From assembly GCF_030315745.1 (NCBI RefSeq), contig NZ_JASXSH010000025.1, positions 1 to 54,441 of the forward strand: 54,441 nt of DNA, read 5' to 3'. The notes under the pieces were generated by a model. It was given only the letters and a program-made list of their open reading frames with translations, was not told the DNA's origin and did no database searches. Of this stretch, positions 29,169 through 37,384 are shown piece after piece (the first letter of the stretch is position 1; every line of letters starts with the position of its first letter). Position numbers and translations under genes: made by a program. This stretch comes from Gordonia heveisoli (GTDB taxonomy: Bacteria; Actinomycetota; Actinomycetes; Mycobacteriales; Mycobacteriaceae).

Positions 29169-30236
29169 ATGACGACCACACAGCTGGAGATCCCCCACGA
29201 TTGGGAGGCCATCACCCCCGAATGGATGACTCGGGCGCTCGCCTCACATTTCCCCGATGCCGAGGTCGCGAATGTGTCGGTGGATCACCGCGACGACGGC
29301 ACCAACCGGCGCGCGCGGCTGCGCGTCGACTACACCGCGGGTGACGGACCGGCCACCGTGTTCGTCAAGGGCGCCGACCCCGGCCACAAAGAACTGCTGC
29401 GGATCACCAGCGGCCTGTTCCACGAGCCTCGACTGTTCCGGTCCGGCGTCGACCTGCCGGTTGAACATCCTCGGGTCCTCACCGCCCTCATCGACGAACC
29501 CGGCTACGACTTCTTCCTCGTCATGGAAGATCTTTCGGCCCGGGGTGCCGATCCCCGCGACGCCACCCGTCCGCTGACCCCCGAACAGGCTGCGAGCGGC
29601 GTGCGCGGCCTCGCTCGGATGCACGGAAAGTATTGGGGTGGGGCGGTACTCGACGATCCTGCACTGGACTGGCTGGAACCGTTCACCGCGTGGGGCGGCA
29701 TGGAGATCGCGCCGCTGCCCGCCGCGCTCGACCGACTCGGCGACGATGCGCCGCCCCAGGTGCTGTCGCTGACGATCGAGTCCCTGCTCGACGACGTCTG
29801 GAAGCCGTATATCGACAGCTTGACCCGTGGACCGCAGACCCTGCTGCACGGTGATCCGCACGTCGGCAACACCTATCTGCTCGGCGACCAGCTCGGCTTC
29901 CTGGACTGGCAGGTGGTCCGCCGCGGCAACTGGTCGTTGGATCTCGGCTATTTTCTGCAGGGCGCGTTGACCATCGAGGACCGACGCGCCCACGAGGACG
30001 CGCTGCTCGAGGAGTACCGCGACGCGCTGGCGTTGCCCGCCGCAGTCTTGCCGTCGAAGAGCGAGATCCGACTCGGCTATGCCGCATCGGTGGCACACGG
30101 CCTGACGCTGTGGCTGTGCACGGCGAGTGCCGGGGAGCTGTGGCAGCGCCCCGACATCGCGCTCGCTCTGGCACAGCGCTATTCCGCGGCTTACGCTGAC
30201 CTCGACACCTCCGGTGCCCTGGCCGCGATCGGGTGA
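29169..30236 (+). CDS. Phosphotransferase-family protein (APH/ecdysteroid-kinase-like)
   Basis: 355-residue protein kinase-like small-molecule kinase. The ATP-binding lobe includes ATVFVKGADPGHKELLRI (lysine for ATP), and the catalytic loop is LLHGDPHVGNTYLL (Asp as base, Asn for Mg) followed by FLDWQVVRRGNWSLDLGYFL (the metal-binding Asp). These are the Brenner and DFG-like motifs of the aminoglycoside phosphotransferase fold; the EDLSARGADPRDA region resembles the subgroup often found next to lipid and steroid genes. Start ATG 29169 after GGGAAGGG. Substrate unknown. Divergent from the HpnE-like gene with 126 bases between. Confidence 0.88.
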   Translation: MTTTQLEIPHDWEAITPEWMTRALASHFPDAEVANVSVDHRDDGTNRRARLRVDYTAGDGPATVFVKGADPGHKELLRITSGLFHEPRLFRSGVDLPVEHPRVLTALIDEPGYDFFLVMEDLSARGADPRDATRPLTPEQAASGVRGLARMHGKYWGGAVLDDPALDWLEPFTAWGGMEIAPLPAALDRLGDDAPPQVLSLTIESLLDDVWKPYIDSLTRGPQTLLHGDPHVGNTYLLGDQLGFLDWQVVRRGNWSLDLGYFLQGALTIEDRRAHEDALLEEYRDALALPAAVLPSKSEIRLGYAASVAHGLTLWLCTASAGELWQRPDIALALAQRYSAAYADLDTSGALAAIG

Positions 30237-30246
30237 GGCGTCCTGT

Positions 30247-31193
30247 TCAGACCCCGTCGAGAAGCTCGGGCCGCAGGCGCGGATCCGGCGCCCTGGCAAC
30301 CGACCGGCTACCCGCCAGATCGCCAAGGAGGTGGCTGCCGAGCCGACGACGACCAGCGCGACACCGATCCAAAAGTGGGCGCCCAGAACGGTACCCAGGA
30401 TCACCGCACTGAGCGCGGCCGAGATCACCGGATTGAAATACGACACCGCGCCCAGGAAGGCGACATCGCCGCCCTGCACGCCGATGTTCCAGCAGACGTA
30501 GCCGCCCGCGATCACGGCCGCGGTCGCGGCAACCGTGACATATGACCAGATCGTCACATGCTGATCGGCCGCACTCGGATGTCGTAGGTGCACCAACCAG
30601 GTCGTCATCGCCGTCAAGGTCATGAAAAGGGTGACCCCGTCCGCACCATCGGACAGACGCGGGGTCAACACCGAATAGAACGCCCACACCACCGAACCAG
30701 TCAGAGTGAGCAGGTAGGGCAGCGGGTTGTCGGCGACATGCGCAACGATCGCCGCCGGGTCCAGACCCTCGTCGCCGGCGACCACCCAGGCGACGCCGAG
30801 GACCGCGACGACGACACCCGGCAACAACATCGCCAGGGTACGTCGCGCCGGCCCCACCGCCACCGCGAGCACGACGGTGAACGCGGGCCAGAGGTAGTTC
30901 ACGATGGTGACCTCGATGGCCTGGCGACTGTCATCGGCCAAGCCGATCGCGAGTGCGAGAGACACCTCGTAGAAGACGAACAACAGGCCACAGATAAGCA
31001 GGTACCGCAACGGCATGGTGCGCAGATCACGCGGCCGACGCAACACCCAGAGCCAACCGGCCGCTGCTGAATAGATCAGTGCTGCACCGAGCGTCGGGCC
31101 GAAGGCAACCGTGGAAGCCCGGACCAGCCCGGCCATCGCACCCCACAACAGCACCGACCGTATCCCGATCGCGGTTGCCGTCCGCGCTGTCAT
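30247..31193 (-). CDS. EamA/DMT-family exporter, YddG-like (3' end frameshifted)
   Basis: Inner-membrane exporter with two EamA halves and about ten membrane segments, in the YddG branch (FEYEV-like region FYEVSLALAIG and VTIVNYLWPAFTVVLAV), which exports aromatic amino acids. The ATG overlaps the thioesterase stop (ATGA). In the starting frame the protein is complete through SAATSLAIWR, but no stop follows and the frame runs nearly 1 kb antisense into the opposite kinase gene. One base restored at about 30290-30330 gives the short tail RAPDPRLRPELLDGV and a stop at 30247, 10 bases from the opposite gene. I give the inferred end. Last gene of the catabolic operon. Confidence 0.8.
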
Positions 31194-31696
31194 CGCACAC
31201 CTTCGTCGGGTGGAATCGCGTGCGGCGCGGCGAAAGCCGATCTCAGCGCGCGGCGTCGGGCGCGGGCCGATGCATATCGCTGCCGCGCCGTCTCGCTGTC
31301 CAGCGGCACCGGATCGACCGGCATCGGCCGGCCGTCCGCGTCCACTGCGACCATCGTGAAATACGAGCTGTTGGTGTGGCGGCTGGTCTGCGCCTCGATG
31401 TTCTCGGTGTCGACCCGGATACCGATCTCCATCGACGTCCGTCCCGTGTAGTTGACCGACGCCGAGAACGTGACGAGTTCACCGACATGGATGGCGTCAC
31501 GGAAATGCACGCGGTCCACCGACAGCGTGACGACGTAGGTACCGGCATACCGGCTCGCACAGGTATATGCGACCTGGTCGAGGAGTTTGAGCAGGCAACC
31601 GCCATGAACATTTCCGGAGAAGTTGGCGAGATCGGGGGTCATCAGGACGGTCATGGTCAACGATGTCGGGCGCGTGCGCGTCGGCGCAGGGGTCAT
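31190..31696 (-). CDS. Acyl-CoA thioesterase (hotdog fold)
   Basis: 168 residues with a single hotdog domain of the YciA/BFIT type: PDLANFSGNVHGGCLLKLLDQVAYTCASRY contains the long helix and the HGG loop with the catalytic Asp, followed by VDRVHFRDAIHVGELVTFSASVNYTGRTSMEI. It should hydrolyse acyl-CoA esters to free CoA. CGGAGTTGCC precedes the ATG. It overlaps the EamA exporter start by four bases, so the two are co-translated, and it follows the MFS gene by 78 bases. A housekeeping-like role releasing CoA in the pathway is an inference. Confidence 0.9.
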   Translation of the reverse strand: MTPAPTRTRPTSLTMTVLMTPDLANFSGNVHGGCLLKLLDQVAYTCASRYAGTYVVTLSVDRVHFRDAIHVGELVTFSASVNYTGRTSMEIGIRVDTENIEAQTSRHTNSSYFTMVAVDADGRPMPVDPVPLDSETARQRYASARARRRALRSAFAAPHAIPPDEGVR

Positions 31697-31774
31697 GGCA
31701 ACTCCGATTGGGGGGACAGGAGACGGCGGATCCGGGCGACGGCGTCGGCGCCCGGATCCGCCAGGTCGGGATGG

Positions 31775-33136
31775 CTAGGCTCGCACCGCGTCGGCGGGCA
31801 CCGCCGGTTCGATGCCGGCGGCCTCGTTGAGGGAGCGCCCGTTGGTCTCCGGAGCCCAGGCGATACAGACGATCAGGCCGATGACGGTGACTCCGGCGCC
31901 GAGCAGCATCGTGGTACCGAGACCCAGGTGGTCGAGGCCGATCGGCAACAGGTAGGTGCCGACCGCCGCGCCGATCCGGCTCGCCGACGTGGCGACCCCC
32001 ACAGCCGTTCCGCGAATCTCGGTGGGGAACAACTCGGTCGGGTAAGCCCACTCCAGGATGCTCGGGCCGCCGGAGAAGAGCGCATAGGCGCAGAACGCGA
32101 CGACTACGACGCCGATCGAGGCGTTCGGGAACAGACCGAGCACGGCCAGCGGGACGACCATGAGCGCGAACGACCAGATGATCAACGGTCGGCGCCCGAC
32201 CTTGTCGATCAGCTTGATGGCCGGGAACAGACCGACCAGGAAGACGATGCTGATCAGCAGCGACCCCAGAATCGAGTCTTCCGACATGCCAAAGGCTTCC
32301 AGGATCGTCGGGCCGAAAGTGTAGAGCGCGAACAGTGGGATGATCTGGCAGGTCCAGAACAGACTGACGAACAGGGTCCGCCGCCCGTACGGCTTGCGGA
32401 ACGCGTGGGTGAAACCCATGCCGCTATGTGACTCGTGTTCGGCGAGGATGTCGAGTTCCTCCTCGCTCGGCACCCGGCCCAACGCCTGCTCGATACTGTC
32501 GCGCGCCTCATCCCGATGCCCGTTGCTGATCAGCCAGCGCGGCGACTCGGGTGTGCCGTGCCGGGCGACCATGATGAGCGCGGCAGGGACCGCGGCGCTC
32601 GCCAGCACCCAGCGCCAGGCGTCGTCGCCGAGCATCTCGATGAACACGAAGCCGACCACATAGGCTGCGGCCGCACCGGCGAACCACCACGCCATCAGCA
32701 TTCCCATGCACCGTCCGCGTTCCTTGCGCGGCAGCCATTCCGACAACATGGCGGTGGCGATCGGATAGTCCGCACCGATCGCGATCCCGAGGAGGAGCCG
32801 CAGCAGGATCAGCTGCCAGCCCTCCTGGACGAACAGGCACAGGATCGAACCGACCAGCAGCGCGCTGAGATCGAGGGTGTACATGAGCTTGCGGCCGATG
32901 ATGTCGGTGAGCCGGCCGAAACCCAGGCCGCCGATGAACAGGCCGACCAGCGCGGCCGCGCCCACCAGACCCAGTTCGGTGGCCCCGAGACCCAGCTGGG
33001 TCTCGATTCCGGCGATGACCACGCCGATATTGCCGAGGATGTAGCCGTCGAGGAAGGGGCCGCCCGAGGAGAGCAGGACGAGTTTGCGATGGAAGCGGCC
33101 GTACGGCGCCTCGTCGATGACGGAATGAGTGGTCAT
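31775..33136 (-). CDS. MFS transporter (sugar porter/AAHS-like)
   Basis: 453 residues with 12 predicted membrane segments. Motif A is GFGRLTDIIGRKL after helix 2 with its repeat in KLIDKVGRRPLI after helix 8, RGRCMG lies between, and PESPRWLISNGH and the ending WAPETNGRSLNEA are typical of the sugar-porter/metabolite:H+ symporter branch. It probably imports the substrate of the surrounding catabolic operon. ATG 33136 lies five bases after the SDR stop. No specificity can be read from the sequence; an organic acid or amino acid derivative is suggested by the neighbours. Confidence 0.88.
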   Translation of the reverse strand: MTTHSVIDEAPYGRFHRKLVLLSSGGPFLDGYILGNIGVVIAGIETQLGLGATELGLVGAAALVGLFIGGLGFGRLTDIIGRKLMYTLDLSALLVGSILCLFVQEGWQLILLRLLLGIAIGADYPIATAMLSEWLPRKERGRCMGMLMAWWFAGAAAAYVVGFVFIEMLGDDAWRWVLASAAVPAALIMVARHGTPESPRWLISNGHRDEARDSIEQALGRVPSEEELDILAEHESHSGMGFTHAFRKPYGRRTLFVSLFWTCQIIPLFALYTFGPTILEAFGMSEDSILGSLLISIVFLVGLFPAIKLIDKVGRRPLIIWSFALMVVPLAVLGLFPNASIGVVVVAFCAYALFSGGPSILEWAYPTELFPTEIRGTAVGVATSASRIGAAVGTYLLPIGLDHLGLGTTMLLGAGVTVIGLIVCIAWAPETNGRSLNEAAGIEPAVPADAVRA

Positions 33137-33141
33137 GGTGA

Positions 33142-33903
33142 TCAGCTCCCAACGGTCCAGGGATTACGTGAGCCGACGGTCCAGCCGCCGTCGACAAGGA
33201 TTTCACTTCCGGTGCAGTACGATGCATCGTCGGACGCGAGAAAAGCCGCAACCGTTGCGATTTCGCGCGGCTGCCCGATGCGCCCGAGGGGCGCGTTGTC
33301 ATATTCTGTGGGTACCACCCCGGCCGGCGCACCCATGTCGGTGGCCACCCCGCCGGGATGAATCATGTTGACGCGGATACCCTTCGGTCCGAGCTCCCCG
33401 ACCGCGGCCTTGGAAAGACCAAGGAGAGCCGACTTCGTCGAGGCATACGCAGAGGTCAGGTCGAGCGGCGCGAACGACGAGATCGAGACGATGTTGACGA
33501 TCGAGCCACGCCCGAGGTCGGCCATCTGCGGTGCCACCGTCTGCATCCCGAGGAAGACGCCGACCTGGTTGACCTCGATCAGCTTCCGATACCGCTCCAG
33601 CGACGTGTCGCCCAGTTCGCCGTGAAAGTAGATCCCCGCGTTGTTCACCAGCACGTCCACATGGCCGAACCGAGCGACACCCGCCTGAAGCGCCTGCTGC
33701 CACTGGTCTCGATCGCTGACATCGAGATGGACTGCCAGCGCCCGGTCCTCGCCGATCTCGGCTGCCAGGTCCGCCGCCACGTCGTCGAGGACATCGGCGA
33801 TGACAACCTTGGCCCCACGCTCGGCGAACAGCCGTGCCTCGGCCTCACCCTGGCCACGTGCACCACCGGTGATCATGGCAACCTTGCCGGTGAGATCAGA
33901 CAT
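33142..33903 (-). CDS. SDR-family oxidoreductase
   Basis: 253-residue classical SDR: MITGGARGQGEAEARLF (cofactor loop, NAD-type), NNAGIYF, catalytic Ser in VSISSFAP, YASTK with Tyr and Lys, and SEILVDGGWTVGS near the end. The Asp in VIADVLDD suggests NAD(H) preference. The last residues repeat SRNPWTVGS, a tail beyond the usual end. It overlaps the flavoprotein gene upstream by eight bases and precedes the MFS gene by five, so it is inside the operon. It could oxidise a hydroxyl group on the substrate or an intermediate. Confidence 0.9.
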   Translation of the reverse strand: MSDLTGKVAMITGGARGQGEAEARLFAERGAKVVIADVLDDVAADLAAEIGEDRALAVHLDVSDRDQWQQALQAGVARFGHVDVLVNNAGIYFHGELGDTSLERYRKLIEVNQVGVFLGMQTVAPQMADLGRGSIVNIVSISSFAPLDLTSAYASTKSALLGLSKAAVGELGPKGIRVNMIHPGGVATDMGAPAGVVPTEYDNAPLGRIGQPREIATVAAFLASDDASYCTGSEILVDGGWTVGSRNPWTVGS

Positions 33904-35293
33904 GAGATCCTCCCGCCGCCATCCCAGCTATCTCCAGCTGAGGGCTGCTCGCGGGGACCGCGAGAGCACTGAGGATATCTTGTGCCGCAGCGAATCCCGA
34001 CTGTACGGCGGTCTCGGTGTACCACGTTCCGAGGAAGTCGCCGGCCAGCATGATCCGACTACCCCGGCGGGTCAGCGTCGGCTGTAACCTCCCGCGTCCT
34101 GGGAAGCAGTACGCCAGTCCCTGCTTCCACCGTTCGACCTTGGCCTCGGTCACCAGCGACGGGAAGCCCGGAAAGATGTCGTCGAGATCGGCGTAGTAGC
34201 GATCGAGGATCTCTTCGTCGGGCAGATCGATCAGCGGCCGCGCGAAGCGTGCCGGCGAGAAGGCCATGATGCTGCTACCCGGCCGCCGATGCGATTCCGC
34301 ACCACGCGCCGTACTGGACATGTTGAAGAAGACGTTGAACGCACGCTTGGGCGTCGCGATCGCATACGAATCGTCCCACTTCTGCCGAGTCGTCTCGTTG
34401 GTGAGGAACGCGGCACTGACATACGGTCCGTAGACGATCTTGCCGAGCGCGTCACGGACATCGGACTCCAGATCGGGGGCGAGGTCCCGCGCCACCGGCG
34501 CCGTCGTCGCCAACACGACATATTTGGCCTTCACCTCGTGTTCGGTCCCACCGTGGGAGTACCGGACGATCGCATGATCGCGTGCGTGCACCACTTCGTG
34601 CGCCTGCGCACCGATCTTCGCCCGATCGCCGAGCTCGGCGCCGATCGTCTCGGTCAGCGTCGACGGCCCGCCGATGATGTTGCGCGACAACCCACCAGAG
34701 CGGTCCCAGACCAGGTGGAAGTACCCGACACCTGCCCCGGCCGAGACCTGTTCGGGATCGCCCGCCGATCGGCTCACCGTCGGGCGGAAGAGGGCATCGG
34801 CGTCGTTGGGTAGTTCGCCCACGAATTCGCTGAAGGTCTGCTCGCCCAGGAAGTCATAGATCCGCTGCTGCCGAACCCGATAGTCCTCACCGTCACGCGG
34901 TGCCGCGATTTTGGCGTAGCGCATGACATTGAGCCGAACCTTCGCACCCGCCTTGACAAGTGCGGCGCGGTCGCGCCACGACATCGGGACCCGGAACGGG
35001 TACGTCTCCACCCGTCCATCGGTGATCAGCTTGCCGTTCATCGCCAGCCCGGAAAGACTGCCCGGCACCGGCGTTGAGTCGACCCCGACGGAGGCGAGCA
35101 GTTCGCCGGTCGCCGAACCCGGGCCGTTGTAGACGTGGCCGCCCCAGTTGAGCCAGTACTCGCCGCGCCGCTCCGAGTGGATCCGACCGCCGAAACGGTT
35201 GTCCCTCTCCAGCAGCAAGATATTGCGATGCCGGAGCCGGTGCGCCGCGGAGAGTCCCGCGAGTCCACCTCCGATGATGATCGCGTCGTACAT
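33896..35293 (-). CDS. FAD-dependent amine-oxidase-like protein
   Basis: 465-residue flavoprotein of the amine oxidase/protoporphyrinogen oxidase superfamily. It has DAIIIGGGLAGLSAAHRL and the GGRIHSERRGEYWLNWGGHVYNG region, and the C-terminal FAD-binding stretch RIMLAGDFLGTWYTETAVQSGFAAAQDIL. Typical substrates are primary to tertiary amines or amino acids. AAGGAG lies before the ATG and it overlaps the SDR by eight bases. Within this operon it may oxidise a C-N bond, perhaps in an N-methylated intermediate, but direct evidence is lacking. Confidence 0.85.
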   Translation of the reverse strand: MYDAIIIGGGLAGLSAAHRLRHRNILLLERDNRFGGRIHSERRGEYWLNWGGHVYNGPGSATGELLASVGVDSTPVPGSLSGLAMNGKLITDGRVETYPFRVPMSWRDRAALVKAGAKVRLNVMRYAKIAAPRDGEDYRVRQQRIYDFLGEQTFSEFVGELPNDADALFRPTVSRSAGDPEQVSAGAGVGYFHLVWDRSGGLSRNIIGGPSTLTETIGAELGDRAKIGAQAHEVVHARDHAIVRYSHGGTEHEVKAKYVVLATTAPVARDLAPDLESDVRDALGKIVYGPYVSAAFLTNETTRQKWDDSYAIATPKRAFNVFFNMSSTARGAESHRRPGSSIMAFSPARFARPLIDLPDEEILDRYYADLDDIFPGFPSLVTEAKVERWKQGLAYCFPGRGRLQPTLTRRGSRIMLAGDFLGTWYTETAVQSGFAAAQDILSALAVPASSPQLEIAGMAAGGSHV

Positions 35294-35315
35294 GATTGGA
35301 CTCCTTTGGTGAGGT

Positions 35316-37352
35316 TCAGATCGCCTGGCAGAGACGATTGGCGTCGAGGATGGCGGCGTGGACGTTGCGGCTTGTCACCGCGTCGCCGATGCGGAAGAGC
35401 TGGAATCGGCTGTCGCCGTTGTGGGTCACGTGCTGTGGTCGCAACGCGAGCAGATCGCCGAAGTCGAGGTCGCCGCGGTTGCGGGAGTGCGGTTTGAGGT
35501 CGAAGTACAGCTCGTCGTTGGGTACCGTGCCGTGTTCGGCGATCACCTGGTCCACAATGCGGGTGCTGGTGACGTCGACATGCGCATCGCGCAGGGTCAC
35601 CGCCAGCTTCCGGTCTTCGGTGCGGGCGACCGCGACCAGCTCGGCGTTGAGCGTCGTACGCACACCCTGTTCGGCGAAGGTCCGGAGATAGGCCGGGTAG
35701 TTCGACGCACCGACCAGGGGGGCCACGGTCCGTTCCGGTGTCACGAATTCGAGGTCGGCGCCCGAACGGGCGACCGCCTCGGCGACGTTCATACCCTGAT
35801 GATCCCCGTTGTCGTCGTAGAGCAACACCGTCTCACCGGGATTGGTCTCCCGGGACAGGATCTGCCAGCCGTCGGTGATGAGGTCGGCGCCCTTGACGGT
35901 GCCGGCATCCGGGATACCACCGGTGGCGACGACGACGACGTCGGCATCCTCGGCCAGGACGTCATCGACCTCGGCGAAAGTGTTGTACCGGAACGTGACA
36001 CCCAGTCGGCGACATTCGGCGACGCGCCAGTCGACGATGCCGATCAGGTCACGGCGGCGAGGGGCGGCCGCCGCGACGAGCAACTGCCCGCCGGGCTCGC
36101 TGGCCGCCTCCAGCACGGTGACCCGGTGCCCGCGTTCGGCGAGGACCCGCGCCGCTTCCAGCCCGGCTGGCCCGGCACCGACCACGACGGTCGACTTCGA
36201 GTCGGGCGCCGGCGCCACCTCGTGCGGAATGCTCGTCTCTCGACCGGTTGCGGCGTTGTGAATACAGAAGGCGTCGGCCCCCTCATAGACCCGGTCGATG
36301 CAGTAGCCGGCACCGACACACGGACGGATACGATCCTCCTCGCCGTCGACGAGGCGGCGCATCAGATGCGGGTCGGCGATATGGGCGCGGGTCATCCCCA
36401 CCAGATCGACCAGCCCCGCCTCGATCGCATGCCGTGCGGTCGGCAGATCCGCGATGCGGCCCGCATGCAGGACCGGGATGTCGATCGCAGCCCGGACCCG
36501 CCCGGCGAAGTCGAGATGCGGCGCCGACGGTGTGCCCATCGGGGCGATGATCTCGGCCATCGTGCGGTCGGAGTCGAGGTTGCCACAGATCACGTTCACG
36601 AAGTCGATACCGGCTTCACCGAGGCGGCGCACCACCTCGATCCCCTCGTCGACGCTATTACCTCCGTCGCGGCCCTCGTCGACGCCGATCCGGATGCCGA
36701 CGACGAACTCCTCCCCGACCCGGTGGCGGATGGCGCGCACCAGATCAAGGGGAAACCGCAGCCGGTTCTCCAGACTGCCACCCCACTCGTCGTCGCGATC
36801 GTTGATCGCCGGGGACAGGAACTGATCGATCAGGTGGCTGTGCGCCATCAGCTCGATTCCGTCGAGTCCCGCTGCCGCACAACGTTCTGCTGCGTCGGCG
36901 TAGGCGGTGACGATGCGGGTGATATCCCAATCCTCGGCCGCCTTCGGAACCGCCCGATGCGCGCGTTCACGTTGCCCCGACGACGACACAATGGGTAGCC
37001 AGTCACCCTCATAGTTGCTGGTCCGCCGACCCGGATGGGTGACCTGACTCATCACCAACGCCCCGTGCTCGTGTACCGCGTCGGCCACCTTGACGAGGTA
37101 GGGCACCACCTCGTCGCGGTACAGCGCAATGTTGTTCACGAAGGCCGGCGCCTCGGGCGAAACACAGGCCGCGCCACCGATCATGGTCAGCGCGAGCCCA
37201 CCCTTGGCCTTCTCCGCGTGATACCGCAGATAGCGATCCTTGGGCATGCCATCTTCGGCGTACGCGGGCTCATGTGCGGTGGACACCACGCGATTTCGTA
37301 ACCGCAGATGCTTGAGCTCGAACGGCTGCAGCAGCGGGTCGTTGGTTGGCAT
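35316..37352 (-). CDS. TMADH/2,4-dienoyl-CoA reductase-like flavoprotein (probable N-demethylase)
   Basis: 678 residues: an old-yellow-enzyme barrel binding FMN (about 1-340), a Cys-rich segment, then an FAD/NAD part (about 390-678) beginning VVVGAGPAGLEAARVLAERGH. The layout matches trimethylamine dehydrogenase and bacterial N-methylproline (stachydrine pathway) demethylases. The Cys motif is unusual: CVGAGYC followed by Cys after 12 residues, i.e. the second Cys of the FadH/TMADH CxxCxxxC pattern is Ala. It may still bind an iron-sulfur cluster with a different ligand. It sits next to PruA and the DadA-like oxidase, which favours demethylation of a proline derivative; this is inference. Confidence 0.88.
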   Translation of the reverse strand: MPTNDPLLQPFELKHLRLRNRVVSTAHEPAYAEDGMPKDRYLRYHAEKAKGGLALTMIGGAACVSPEAPAFVNNIALYRDEVVPYLVKVADAVHEHGALVMSQVTHPGRRTSNYEGDWLPIVSSSGQRERAHRAVPKAAEDWDITRIVTAYADAAERCAAAGLDGIELMAHSHLIDQFLSPAINDRDDEWGGSLENRLRFPLDLVRAIRHRVGEEFVVGIRIGVDEGRDGGNSVDEGIEVVRRLGEAGIDFVNVICGNLDSDRTMAEIIAPMGTPSAPHLDFAGRVRAAIDIPVLHAGRIADLPTARHAIEAGLVDLVGMTRAHIADPHLMRRLVDGEEDRIRPCVGAGYCIDRVYEGADAFCIHNAATGRETSIPHEVAPAPDSKSTVVVGAGPAGLEAARVLAERGHRVTVLEAASEPGGQLLVAAAAPRRRDLIGIVDWRVAECRRLGVTFRYNTFAEVDDVLAEDADVVVVATGGIPDAGTVKGADLITDGWQILSRETNPGETVLLYDDNGDHQGMNVAEAVARSGADLEFVTPERTVAPLVGASNYPAYLRTFAEQGVRTTLNAELVAVARTEDRKLAVTLRDAHVDVTSTRIVDQVIAEHGTVPNDELYFDLKPHSRNRGDLDFGDLLALRPQHVTHNGDSRFQLFRIGDAVTSRNVHAAILDANRLCQAI

Positions 37353-37384
37353 GTCGTGCTCCGGGGGCTGGTGGGCCGGACTTC

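Noticed and set aside
29244..30246. C-terminal extension of the EamA exporter to 649 residues
   Set aside because: It is antisense to the kinase gene and non-membrane in character; a frameshift explains the lost stop.
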